This document shows, piece by piece, positions 46,418 through 57,517 of a stretch of DNA of 64,000 bases; positions within the stretch are counted from its first letter, which is position 1, and each line of letters begins with the position of its first letter. The notes under the pieces were generated by a model. The model did no database searches. It was not told where the DNA came from and saw nothing but the letters and a program-made list of their open reading frames with translations. This stretch comes from Cryptomeria japonica (Eukaryota > Streptophyta > Pinopsida > Cupressales > Cupressaceae): NCBI RefSeq assembly GCF_030272615.1, contig NC_081409.1:619716255-619780254 (forward strand), written 5' to 3'. Made by a program: the position numbers and the translations under genes.

Positions 46418-49400
46418 TCAAATTTTGGTTCTCGTGTGAACAAACTGATGTCACAAGCACATCCGGGTGGGCAGTTTTATACTAGGCATGCTCCTCTCAT
46501 GCATCCCAAAGCATCGGATGTCGAGAGTCATTCCCTACCGATGCGATCTCTCAAGTGCCCTGAATCCAAAAAATTGTGAAACTTTGACAGAATGTTTCCT
46601 CCAATCCATGACACATATGATTGATTTTTTTGAACTTATGGGGTTGCATGAGGCTCCTCTACGATGCATTATCTAGGTTTTTGATGACTTAGAGCCATTT
46701 TAAATTGGTAGCATTTTTTCGCCTGCTGCAAAAATCATCAGTTGCATGCAATTCAAAGTTGCAAGATAGGCTAAAATAGATTTGGTTCATCATGTGCACA
46801 AACTGAAATCATGAGCACATCTGGGTGGGAAGGTATACGCTAGGCATGATCCTCTCGTTCATCGCAAAGCACCAGAACATCGAGAGTCATACCCTACCAG
46901 TGAGATTTCTCAAGTGCCCTAATTCCAAAAAATTGTATGATCCTCTCGTTCATCGCAAAGCACCAGAACATCGAGAGTCATACCCTACCAGTGAGATTTC
47001 TCAAGTGCCCTAATTCCAAAAAATTGTCAAACTTTGATGGACTATTTCTTCCAATCCATGACACATATGATTGATCTATTTGAACTTGTGGTGTCCCCTA
47101 AGGCTTCTCTACAATGTCCTATCTCGAATTTTGATGAATCGAAGCCATTTTTAATTGGTAGCTTTTTTTTGCCTACTGCAAAAACCATCAGTTGTATGCA
47201 ATGCAAAGTTGCAAGATAGGCTAGAATTGATTGGGTTCATCGTGTGCACAAACCAATGTCACAAGTGCATCCGGGTGGGCAGTTTTATGCTAGGCATGAT
47301 CCTCTCATCCATCCCAAAGCATCAAAACATCGAGATTCATACCCTACCGATGCGATCTCTCAAGTGCTCTGAGTCCAAAAAATTATTAAAAGTTTACAAA
47401 ATATTTCTTCCAATCCAAGATAGATATGATCAATCCATTTGAACCTGTGGGCTTGTGTGAGGCTCCTCTACAATGGCCTATCTCGATTTTTGATGAATCA
47501 GAGCCATTTTCAATTTGTATCATTTTTTTGCTTGCTACAAAAATCGTCAGTTGCATGCAATGCAAAGTTGCAAGATAGGCTATAATTGATTCAGTTCGTT
47601 GTATGCACAAAACAAAATCATGATCATGTCTAATTGGGTAGGTTTATTCTAGGCATGATCCTCTTGTGCATCTCAAAGCATTGGAACATCGAGAGTCATA
47701 CCCTACAGACGCGATCTCTCAAGTGCTATGAGTCCAAAAAATTGTCAAACTTTGACAGACTATTTCTTCCAATCTAGGCCACATATGATTGGTTTGTTTT
47801 AACTTGTGGGGTTATGTGAGGCTCCTCTACAATGGACTATCTCAGTTTTTCATGACTTGGAGACATTTTCAATTGATAAAAAATTTTCGCATGCTACAAA
47901 AACTGTTAGTTGCATGCAATGCAAAGTTACAAGATAGGCTAGAATTGATTCGATTTGTCTTGCTCACAAATTGACTTCACAAGCGTGTCTTGGTGGACAT
48001 TTTTACACTAGGCATGATCCTCTCATGCATCCCAAAGAGTCGGAACATCGAGAGTCATACCCTACCAGCACGATCTCTCAAGTGCCCTGAGTCCAAAAAT
48101 TTGTCAAACTTTGATGGACTATTTCTTCCAATCCATGACACATATGACCAATCTGTTTGAACCTGTCGGGTCACATGAGGCTCCTCTACAATGAATTATC
48201 TTGGTTTTTGACAACTCCGATCCATTTTCAATTGGTAGCATTTTTTTGCTTGGTGCAAAAATCGTCAGTTGCATGCAATGCAAAGTTGCAAGATAGGCTA
48301 AAATTGATTTGGTTCATCATGTGCACAAACTGAAATAATGATCACATCTAGGTGGGAAGGTATATGCTAGGCATGATCCTCTCATGCATCCCAAAGCACC
48401 AGAATGTCAAGAGTCATAACCTACCGATGAGATCTCTCAAGTGCCCTAATTCCAAAAAATTCTCAAACTTTGACAGACTGTTTCTTCCAATCCATGACAC
48501 ATATGATTGATCTATTTGAACTTGTGGTGTTTCCTGAGGCTTCTCTAGAATGGCCTATCTTGGATTTTGATGAATCAAAGCCATTTTCAATTGGTAGCAT
48601 TTTTTTGCCTACTGCAAAAACCGTCAGTTGTATGCAATGCAAAGTTGCAAGATAGGCTAGAATTGATTGGGTTCATCGTGTGCACAAACCGATGTCATGA
48701 GCACATTTGGGTGGGTAGTTTTACACTAGGCATGATCCTCTTATCCATCCCAAAGCATCAGAATGTCGAGATTCATACCCTACCGGTGCGATCTCTCAAG
48801 TGCCCTAAGTTGAAAGAATTGTCAAACTTTTACAAAATATTTCTTCCAATCCAGGATACATATGATCAATCTGTTTGAACCCATGGGGTTGTGTGAGGCT
48901 TCTCTATAATGTCCTATCTCATTTTTTGATGAATTAGAGCCATTTTCAATTGGTATCATTTGTTCACCTGGTGCAAAAACCATCAATTGCATGCAATGCA
49001 AAGTTGCAAGATAAGCTAGAATTGATTTGGTTCGTTGTATGCACAAAACAAAATCAAGATCACATCTAATTGGGTAGGTTTATTCTAAGCATGATCCTCT
49101 CATTCATCTCAAAGCATCAGAACATCGAGAGTCATACCCTACCGGCACGATCTCTCAAGTGCTATGAGTCCAAAAAATTGTCAAACTTTGATAGACTATT
49201 TCTTCCAATCTAGGACACATATGATCAATTTGTTTGAACTTGTGGGGTTATGTGAGGCTCCTCTACAATGGGCTATCTTCATTTTTTATGACACTGAGCC
49301 ATTTTCAGCTGATAGCATTTTTCACCTGCTAAAAAAACTGTCAGTTGCATGTAATGCAAAGTTACAAGATAGGCTAGAATTGATTCGGTTTGTCATGTTC

Positions 49401-49598
49401 ACAAACTGACATCACAAGCATGTCTAGGTGGACATTTTTATGCTAGGCATGATCTTCTCATACATCCCAAAGCGTCAGAACGTCGAGAGTCATACCCTAC
49501 CAGCGCGATCTCTCAAGTGCCCTGAGTCCAAAAAATTGTCAAACTTTGACGGACTGTTTCTTCCAATCCATGACACATATACTCGATCTGTTTGAACC
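46418..49598. repeat. Tandem array of ~359-bp monomers, left part (higher-order ABCD)
   Basis: About nine monomers. Each carries CATGATCCTCTC, CGAGAGTCATACCCTACC, GATCTCTCAAGTGC, CCAAAAAATTGTCAAAC, TTTCTTCCAATC, TGAGGCTCCTCTA and GCAAAGTTGCAAGATAGGCT in this order. Monomers fall into types by their linker after the GATAGGCT block: E (46,418), A (46,795), B (47,248), C (47,605), D (47,965), A (48,324), B (48,685), C (49,040), D (49,400, cut). Type B always has CGAGATTCAT, and type C has GCTATGAGTCC. A 91-bp duplication occurs in the first A monomer. The repeat period of the four-unit block is about 1,436 bp. Confidence 0.9.
46851..47032. repeat. 91-bp tandem duplication inside one monomer
   Basis: CCTCTCGTTCATCGCAAAG starts at 46,851 and again at 46,942. 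The two copies appear identical over nearly all of the 91 bp, implying a recent local duplication that makes this monomer about 450 bp long. Confidence 0.85.
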
Positions 49599-50869
49599 TG
49601 TAAAGCAAAAAAATCGAACCCTAGTTGTTCTCCCCTCCCCAACTCCAAGGAGAGAGAAGGGAGAGTCACTAGGGTTGATGGTTTTTACTTAGGGGAGACT
49701 TTACATTCAAAAGAGGGGTTGAAACCCACAAGACCCAATCCCACGCAATGCAATATTGGATTCTAAATGAGTTTCAAGGGTTGTGACATCAAGGATACCC
49801 TCTTTTGTAAAGAATGTAGATAGAAAGATTGAACTAGGAATGCATGTAAAGTAGGAAAGATTCACTTATAAACAAAGATAGGGATATGGGATGAAGCTGT
49901 GGACCTGGAATTAGTAGTAAAATGTCGAGACGGTGCTATTCTGCAAATTTGAGTGAAAGTTGACAGGACGATGGCGCCCGGCGTGCACACGGTCCTCCGA
50001 AAAATCCGCGAAACGAAGGGGGATCTGTTCGTCTCTACACAAGGATTCCAGATCTTCAATTACAGCTGCATACCTACAACCTACACACAGAAAAGAGAGG
50101 ATGATTGGGGGCTTAGGGATGAGGGGTTTGCCTTTAGGTCAAACCCTGGTTTTGGAATTAACCAAGAAATGAGAATGTTGTAAATGTAAATGTTTGTAAT
50201 GTAAACAAGTACTGATACCTTGTTGTAAGAATGTGTGTATTCTTACATGCGAAGGTGTAATGTATGTAGTATGTTGTATGTTGTATGTGATCTCCTCTTC
50301 AATGGTTGAATCCTTGTCTTGAATGCAACACCTAGCCTTGAATGGAGACTTAGAATGCTCAATTGCTTGAAGGAATGCTTGAATGCTTGAATGTTTGAAT
50401 GTTTGAATATCGCTTTCGCGTCTTGCTCGCATATGTTTTTCTCTTTCCTTACCTCCTCAAATGGGAGGGGAAATGTAGTTTATATTCTTGTCAATTAGGG
50501 CTGATAGACTGATTTTCCCAACCTTAGGCCGACCAGGAAACATTATTTCCCGAATTGCAAACTTAAAGACCCGATGCCCAAAAGAGACCGGGCCCAAAAT
50601 AGGGCCAGGGACCAGGGCGCTAGGCGCCATGGTCCTAGGGGACCAAGGCACTAGGCGCCCTAGTCCAGAAGGACCAGGGCACTGGGCGCCATGGTCCCAC
50701 CTCCTGGGACAGCAGGGTGCAAGGAGGAATCAGGCCAGGGTACAGAAAAATGCAGTTTTTGGTGTTATAAACAGATTTCGGGGTCTCCATTCAGGTTCAA
50801 CATTGCGCCACCATCGTGAAGACCCAAATGCAGTCAAAATTGCAAGTGTCACAATTTTAGGATGCTACA
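49599..50869 (-). repeat. Family-2 3' LTR
   Basis: Holds GC palindromes near 49,970-50,001 and three in tandem at 50,606-50,703. Confidence 0.9.
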
Positions 50870-51661
50870 TTTAGCCTCCACTTTAGCGGGAGTATAAGCG
50901 TACGCCCATACTTCCGGTAAAGTACAAGGAAACAACATTGAAAAACTTTCACCATGTCAAGGAGGCAAGATACACCAAGCCCCTAGTGGACTAAGGATCT
51001 TACGACTTTGATTGACAAAGTAAAAGGGAAAATCATGAGGGAGAACCATGACTATCAATAGTAAGGTTCCCTCTCTATGAGTCATGCAAGAAAGATATCA
51101 AAAATTTTCAAGGCAAAGCTAAATTTGTCAAGAAATTTTCAAGTATCTTGGAGAGATATGAACGGGGTGTATGCCCCCTATGTTAAAGCGATCGCACATG
51201 CCTCACCGGGGGTGATTGCTTTAAGGTAGTGATACATATAAGAAATGAAAAAGGAGCACGTTATCACAAGGATTTAGCCCCCAAGTGTGAGATAAGCCCA
51301 AGGATAATAGACACAAAACACAAAGCACAAGGTGACTTCGCTTTCCTCGGGGTCAGTATGCTGTATGATAATTCATGTATATCATATGTATGTATGCATA
51401 ATTGTTCTTCATTCCCCAATCAAGGAAGGTCACCTAGAAGAAGGGAACACATGTGTCTTTTGAGTCAACATGAGAGAGACCAAAAGAGATCTCAATGCTT
51501 TGCATCGTCCTCAAGTAGACAAAACTAAGGAAAATAAATAGAAGAATGAGAATAACACATAGAAGAAGTAACAAAAGAGATCAAGAGAGGAGGAGAGAAT
51601 CTGCTATGCTAATGAACTAGTCTAGCACTTCATCTACCCCCCGATCTTGCTGATCAATATT
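50870..51661 (-). other. 3' untranslated part of family 2
   Basis: Non-coding between the ORF stop and the 3' LTR. No repeat or domain was seen. Confidence 0.5.
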
Positions 51662-54600
51662 TCAGGAAGGCAGGAAACATGCTAGAGGAGGAACATTCAA
51701 CACAGCAGATGGAGCTATCACAAGATCCAAACAAGGGCTATGTTCATGTTCCGAGCCACGTTGTTCTTGTCTAGGAGATAGGATAAGTGCTTTAGAAAAT
51801 TCATTAGATAAATGGTTATCAACATCAACATATTCATATTCACTATCAGAATGAACAGGAGTAACATTTTCATCATGAATAACATTTTCATCTATATCAT
51901 CATCAAGATTTATAAAAATAGGATCTTTAACTCGCATAGGATCAAGACCATCATGCATCTTATGTTTAGGAGATTTCGGCTCAATCATCAGCTGAGGAGA
52001 AAATGGAATAATAATGGTTGAAGGTGTTTTTGGGGATTGCAAAGTTTGAAAAGTAGCTGCCTGAGCTCTAAGATGATGCTTTTGTCGGTGTTCACGTGAA
52101 GAACAATTTTGTCTAGTCTTAGTAGGAAGTTGAGGAGATTGAGGAGGAGGAATGTTCTCATCCTTATCACTTGGGTGTTTAGGTTGTGGTCTCTTAGGTT
52201 GAACAATAGGAGAAGAGGAAGGTCTCTTCTCTCCATAAGAGGAAGGAGGAGGAACTGCTCCATATAAGGGAGGAATATTTGGTTTAGGAAGGAGACCAAG
52301 TCCATCATGACGAGGAGGGATAGGTCTACTTTTAGGAAGTTTATTAGATCTAAGCATAGTCACATTCATAAGGATGGGTTGGGAATCTTCTTGAGGAAAG
52401 ACATTAGTTTTATCTTTCAAAGGAAGAACTTCCTTCTCAAGAATGATAGGAATGTCAAGTTTGGGTGTTCTAGGTTCACTTAGAGATAGGATCATATCTT
52501 TTTTCCACTTTTGATAAGATTTGAAAAGATGATCACTTTGCAGAGGAAGAGATTGGAATTGTTTAGGCCAAAAATAATCAATAGGAATGCTAGAAGTTCT
52601 TTCAGCTGGTTTAAAGAGACTATGAATGACAGTAACAACTTCACCATTATGGGGAAATTTCAAACACTTATGAATAGGAGAAGCAATAGCTTTCATGGAA
52701 GATAGCCAAGGATAGCCTAACTTCACACAAAATTGTTCGGATGATGGAATAATAGCAAAGTCCACATCAAGGGATTTGTTATGGACCTCAATAGGTAATG
52801 TAATAGAACCAATTGTAGGAGAAGAAAATGCATCAAATAGTTTCACAACCACATTTGTTTCATCATAGATCACTTGATTCAATTGCAAAGTAAAAAGAAA
52901 TTCTTCAGTAATGATATTAACCATACAAGAAGGATCAATAAGCACTCCACGGCAAGGTGTATTCTTGACATTTGCAACTATATATAAAGGACCATCAGTT
53001 GCCCTGATAGTTTCACTAGAATCAAAGGTGATGGAAAGTTCTTTAGGGATTTTCTGCTGCTCCACAAAGTTAATCACATTCGGAGTCATAGACACAAGAT
53101 CATCAGGTGAGACAGAGGAATCAGTAGTATCAATCGCATTAGAGGTATGCGAAGGTAATGGATCAGTAAAAATCTGAAGATTTTGGTTAGGAGGAGCTAT
53201 AGATGTGTTGCCTTTATCATTCACACTAGAAACAGAGATAGTATTATTATCAATCAAATCTTGAATTTTACCTTTTAAAGCAAAACATTTTTCAGTATCA
53301 TGCCCAGGATGACGATGAAATTGACAAAAAGATTTGTTATCAAAATAGGGTGAGTTAATCTTTGCAGGATCTATTTGCTTTATAGGAGGAAGAGTAAGCA
53401 CATTTTGTTCCAATAACTTATTCATAATACTATGCAATGATTCATTCAAAGGAGTAAACTTTCTTTCTTTCTTGAAAAACTTAGAAATAGGAGGCACACC
53501 TGATGCCGCATTCACATTGTTGTTAATGATGTTTTCATTGAATTTAATGGACTCTTTGTTCGGTTTAAACTTCCCAAATGGTTGTTGACTACTATCACCC
53601 TTATCACTCGGAGCCATAGGATTTGCTTGTTCCATTTGACTCACAGTCAGTTGATAATTGTGAAGAGTTGCGCACAACTGTTGGAAAGAAGTAAACTCAG
53701 AAAATAGAAGTTTTTCTCTAATATCTTTTTGTAAATTAGAAATAAAGATTCTTTGAATATCATTGTCAGGTACTGGAAAAGAAATTTGAGCATACAAATG
53801 CTTATATCTACCAATGAAATCAGTCACTTTTTCTTTAACACCTTGTTTACAATGCATTAAATCAATCAAAGTAACTTTAGGACTTATATTGTTTTGAAAT
53901 TGTTGAATAAAAGCATTTGCAAGTTGTTCAAAAGAAGTAATAGAATAAGAAGGCAATGAGCAATACCATTGTAGGGCTTTATCTCTTAATGTTCTAGTAA
54001 ACAGTTTTGCAAGCAACCTTTGGTCATAAGCAAAATCAGTACATATTGTTTGAAAGGTCTTAACATGTGTTAGAGGATCACCCTTACCATTATAAAGCTC
54101 CAAATGCGGAATTTCAACATGTTTAGGGGGGATAGCTCAAACAATGTCAAGAGAAAGTGGGCTCGCAACATCAAATGTGGGCACACTAAACTTAGATTGA
54201 TTCATAGAGGCAATTTGTTGCTGTAAAGAAGAGACAGTTTGTGCAAGATTGTTAATGGTCGCTTCAGTCGAAGAGTTCATATTAGACATGTTAGATTGTG
54301 ATGGAGGTGTTATGTTATTGAAAGAAGGTAGAGAGTAAGGTGGTGGGACACTATGATAGTTAGTCATAGGAGATGATTGGAAAGGAGGAACACTACAAGG
54401 AGGAATGGAAGGGTTAAATGAATTACCCCCTTGCGTCATGTTCATTTGTGGAGATATAAGAGGAACACTCATTGAAGGAATGAATGAAGAAGTTGGATTG
54501 AATGAAGGAAGAGGGTTGATTGAAGAAGAAGGATTGCCCCCATGACTAGTGATCATAGGAGGATTGTCTTGTATTGAAGTAGTCATTATGTTTGATGTAA

Positions 54601-55060
54601 AAGTAGGTATACTAGCAATAGGAGTTGTCAAAGGAATAGAATGATGAACTTGAGTAGGAGGTTGTGTCTAACCTAAGGTTTCGGCACAACTTTTCATTGG
54701 CATCACATTCGAATCCACAATGTGTGCAATACCACGCAAAATATCAATTCCATTCTTATCACTTTGAACCATACACTTTAGACCCTCAATTAATGAAAGA
54801 GCTTCACTATCAGGGTATTCTTGAGACATCCATTGTCGAAACTCATCAAATTGGTTATCCAATTTCGAAAGTTGTTCTACAGAAACCTCATGGAGAGCTT
54901 CTTCATCATTAAGAGGATTAGAGGAATTACCCATGTCCTCGTTAAATAGGCCATTCAAATTAGGTTCCATTTCCTCAGTAATTAAACCTTGGAAAGACTT
55001 AATTCTAAGGCTTCGTCTAACGGGAATAGTGTAAGTAGGACTTATTGTTGTAAAACTCAT
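51662..55060 (-). pseudogene. Family-2 gag-protease polyprotein, two stops
   Basis: One frame of about 1,130 codons, broken only by stops at 54,668-54,670 (TAG where Q fits) and 54,137-54,139 (TGA where R fits). After a proline- and serine-rich N-terminal third, the Retrotrans_gag domain spans about 53,620-54,100 (LRDKALQWYCSLP, then FEQLANAFIQQF). A knuckle CQFHRHPGHDTEKC lies near 53,300-53,340. A protease remnant has GVLIDPSCMVNII (DPS for DSG) and LGYPWLSSM. The C terminus is disordered and basic to acidic. No reverse transcriptase follows. Confidence 0.85.
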
Positions 55061-56246
55061 GCACTAAAGAGAGAGAGAAGATTTTGAATTTTAGAGGTAG
55101 CAAATTTCAATAAAATCAGCCAATCTCCTAGATTTAAGCTGTTAAATGCAATCAGGACAATCTCCCGAAATTTCAGAAAAAATGTCCGGGACCGTGGCGA
55201 ACGGAGTGCACACGGTCCTCGCAACTTTTTTCAAAATTTTCAGGGATGAAATTTATGATGATTTTAAAGCTAATCTGAAAAAATTGAGTGATTTTATGAT
55301 CTGTAGATAGGCCAAATTAAAGTTGCAATCTCAAAATTTGAACCCTACCAAGATTGTTGAAAAATGTAAAATTTGAATTTTGAAAAAGAGGGGGAAATTG
55401 AAATTTTGAATTTTATGATTTTAGAGGGAATACTAAAAGCAATGCAAGTGTTGAAATTTAAAAGTTGACTCGATTTCATGCAAAATTCGAATTTGAAAGT
55501 GGAAATCAAAGTTGTTGCAATTAAACACTTAATTTCAAAAGTCACAAACTGCAAAAAATTGAATAAAGCGCTGAAATTTCGAATGAATGCCAACACACTT
55601 TTTAGATTTAGGACTGTAAGAAACACAATTTTAACACGAATTTCAATTTCAACAATTTTTTGAATGATTAGAAGCCTCAATCCAAGCAATCGCTAGACCA
55701 ACTTTGACTTTAATTTTGAAAGTGGTAAAATTGATAAAATCAGCCAAAATTCTGGATTTTAGCAGAAAAATACAGTAAGATCTAGCTCCCAAAATTTCGG
55801 AAAAAATGTTGGGGACGATGGCGCTCGGGGTGCACACGGTCCTCGCAACTTTTTTCCAAATTTTCAGGTATGAAAGATATTGTGATTTTATTGCGGAATC
55901 CAAAGTTACAGCCGATTTGGAGGTGTTTCGATTAGTGAAATTATCAGTCAAAGGTTGAATCAAGAAGGTTTTAAAAATTAGGGTTTTGACATTTAACCAC
56001 TTAATTTTTAGAATTAAAGCACAAATATGAATTGACAATTTGCAATAGAAGGGTAGATCTGAAACAAGCATTAACAACTAAACATTCCACAAGTTTAATT
56101 ACTAAAAAGAAAATTTTAGAGTATTTATGCAATTAGCCTCTAAAATTTGCAAAAGATCAAACATGAAAATGTAATTAAGGAAACAAAATTTTCAGATCTA
56201 ACCATGAATAATCAGAATGAGGATGTTCACATCGGGTTCACCAAAA
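55061..56246 (-). other. Leader of family 2
   Basis: A non-coding leader of about 1.2 kb. Two internal blocks of about 100 bp (55,180-55,280 and 55,800-55,925) repeat each other. Each carries one GC module (GGGAC, TGCACACGGTCCTCGCAACT) followed by AAATTTTCAGG. Confidence 0.6.
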
Positions 56247-57517
56247 TGTAAAGCGGAAAAATCGAAACCTAGTTGTTCTCCTCTCCCCAACTCCAAGGAG
56301 AGAGAAGGGAGAGTCACTAGGGTTGATGGTTTTCACTTAGGGGAGACTTTACATTCAAAAGAGGGGTTGAAACCCACAAGATCCAATCCCATGCAATGCA
56401 AGATTGGATTCTAAATGAGTTTCAAGGGTTGTGACATCAAGGATACCCTCTTTTGTAAAGAATGTAGATAGAAAGATTGAACTAGGAATGCATGTAAAGT
56501 AGGAAAGATTCGCTTATAAACAAAGATAGGGATATGGGATGAAGCTGCGGACCTGGAATTAGTAGTAAAATGTCGAGACGGTGCTGTTCTACAAATTTGA
56601 GTGAAAGTTGACAAGATGATGGCACCCGGCGTGCACACAATCCTCCGAAAAATCCGTGAAACGAAGGGGGATCTGTTCGTCTCTGCACAAGGATTCCAGA
56701 TCTTCAATTACAACCGCGTACTTGCAACCTACACACAAAAAAGAGAGGATGATTGGGGGGTTAGGGATGAGGGGTTTGCCTTTAGGTCAAACCCCGATTT
56801 TGGAATTAACCAAGAAATGAGAATGCTGTAAATGTAAATGTTTGTAATGTAAACAAGTATTGATACCTTGTTGTAAGAATGTGTGTATTCTTACATGCGA
56901 AGGTGTAATGTATGTAGTATGTTGTATGTTGTATGTGATCTCCTCTTCAATGGTTGAATCCTTGTCTTGAATGCAACACCTAGCCTTGAATGGAGACTTA
57001 GAATGCTCAATTGCTTGAAGGAATGCTTGAATGCTTGAATGTTTGAATGTTTGAATATCGCTTTCGCGTCTTGCTCGCATATGTTTTTCTCTTTCCTTAC
57101 CTCCTCAAATGGGAGGGGAAATGTAGTTTATATACTTGTCAATTAGGGCTGATAGACTGATTTTCCTGACCTTAGGCCGACCAGGAAACATTATTTCCTG
57201 AATTGCAAACTTAAAGACCTGATGCCCAAAAGAGACCGGGCCCAAAATAGGGCCAGGGACCAGGGCCCTGGGCGCCATGGTCCTGGGGGACCAGGGCACT
57301 AGGCACCCTAGTCCAGAAGGACCAGGGCACTGGGCACCATGGTCCCACCTCCCGGGACAGCAGGGTGCAAGGAGGGATCAGGCCAGGGTACAGAAAAATG
57401 CAGTTTTTGGTGTTATAAACAGATTTCGGGGTCTCCATTCAGGTTCAACGTTGCACCGCCATCGTAAAGACCCAAATGCGGTCAAAATTGCAAGTGTCAC
57501 AATTTTAGGATGCTACA
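56247..57517 (-). repeat. Family-2 5' LTR
   Basis: Same length as its partner, with a few percent differences by eye. GC modules lie near 56,618-56,649 and 57,254-57,351. Confidence 0.9.

Larger units (their letters stand above)
49599..57517 (-). mobile_element. Gypsy-like gag-only LTR element (family 2), inserted in the array
   Basis: Both LTRs are 1,271 bp (49,599-50,869 and 56,247-57,517), with a perfect 5-bp duplication GAACC at 49,594-49,598 and 57,518-57,522 taken from the array monomer. The minus-strand 5' LTR is followed by TTTTGGTGAACCCGATGTG, and a purine-rich tract like that of family 1 precedes the 3' LTR. The polyprotein has gag and a protease remnant but no reverse transcriptase or integrase, which matches TR-GAG-type non-autonomous elements. 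Confidence 0.92.
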
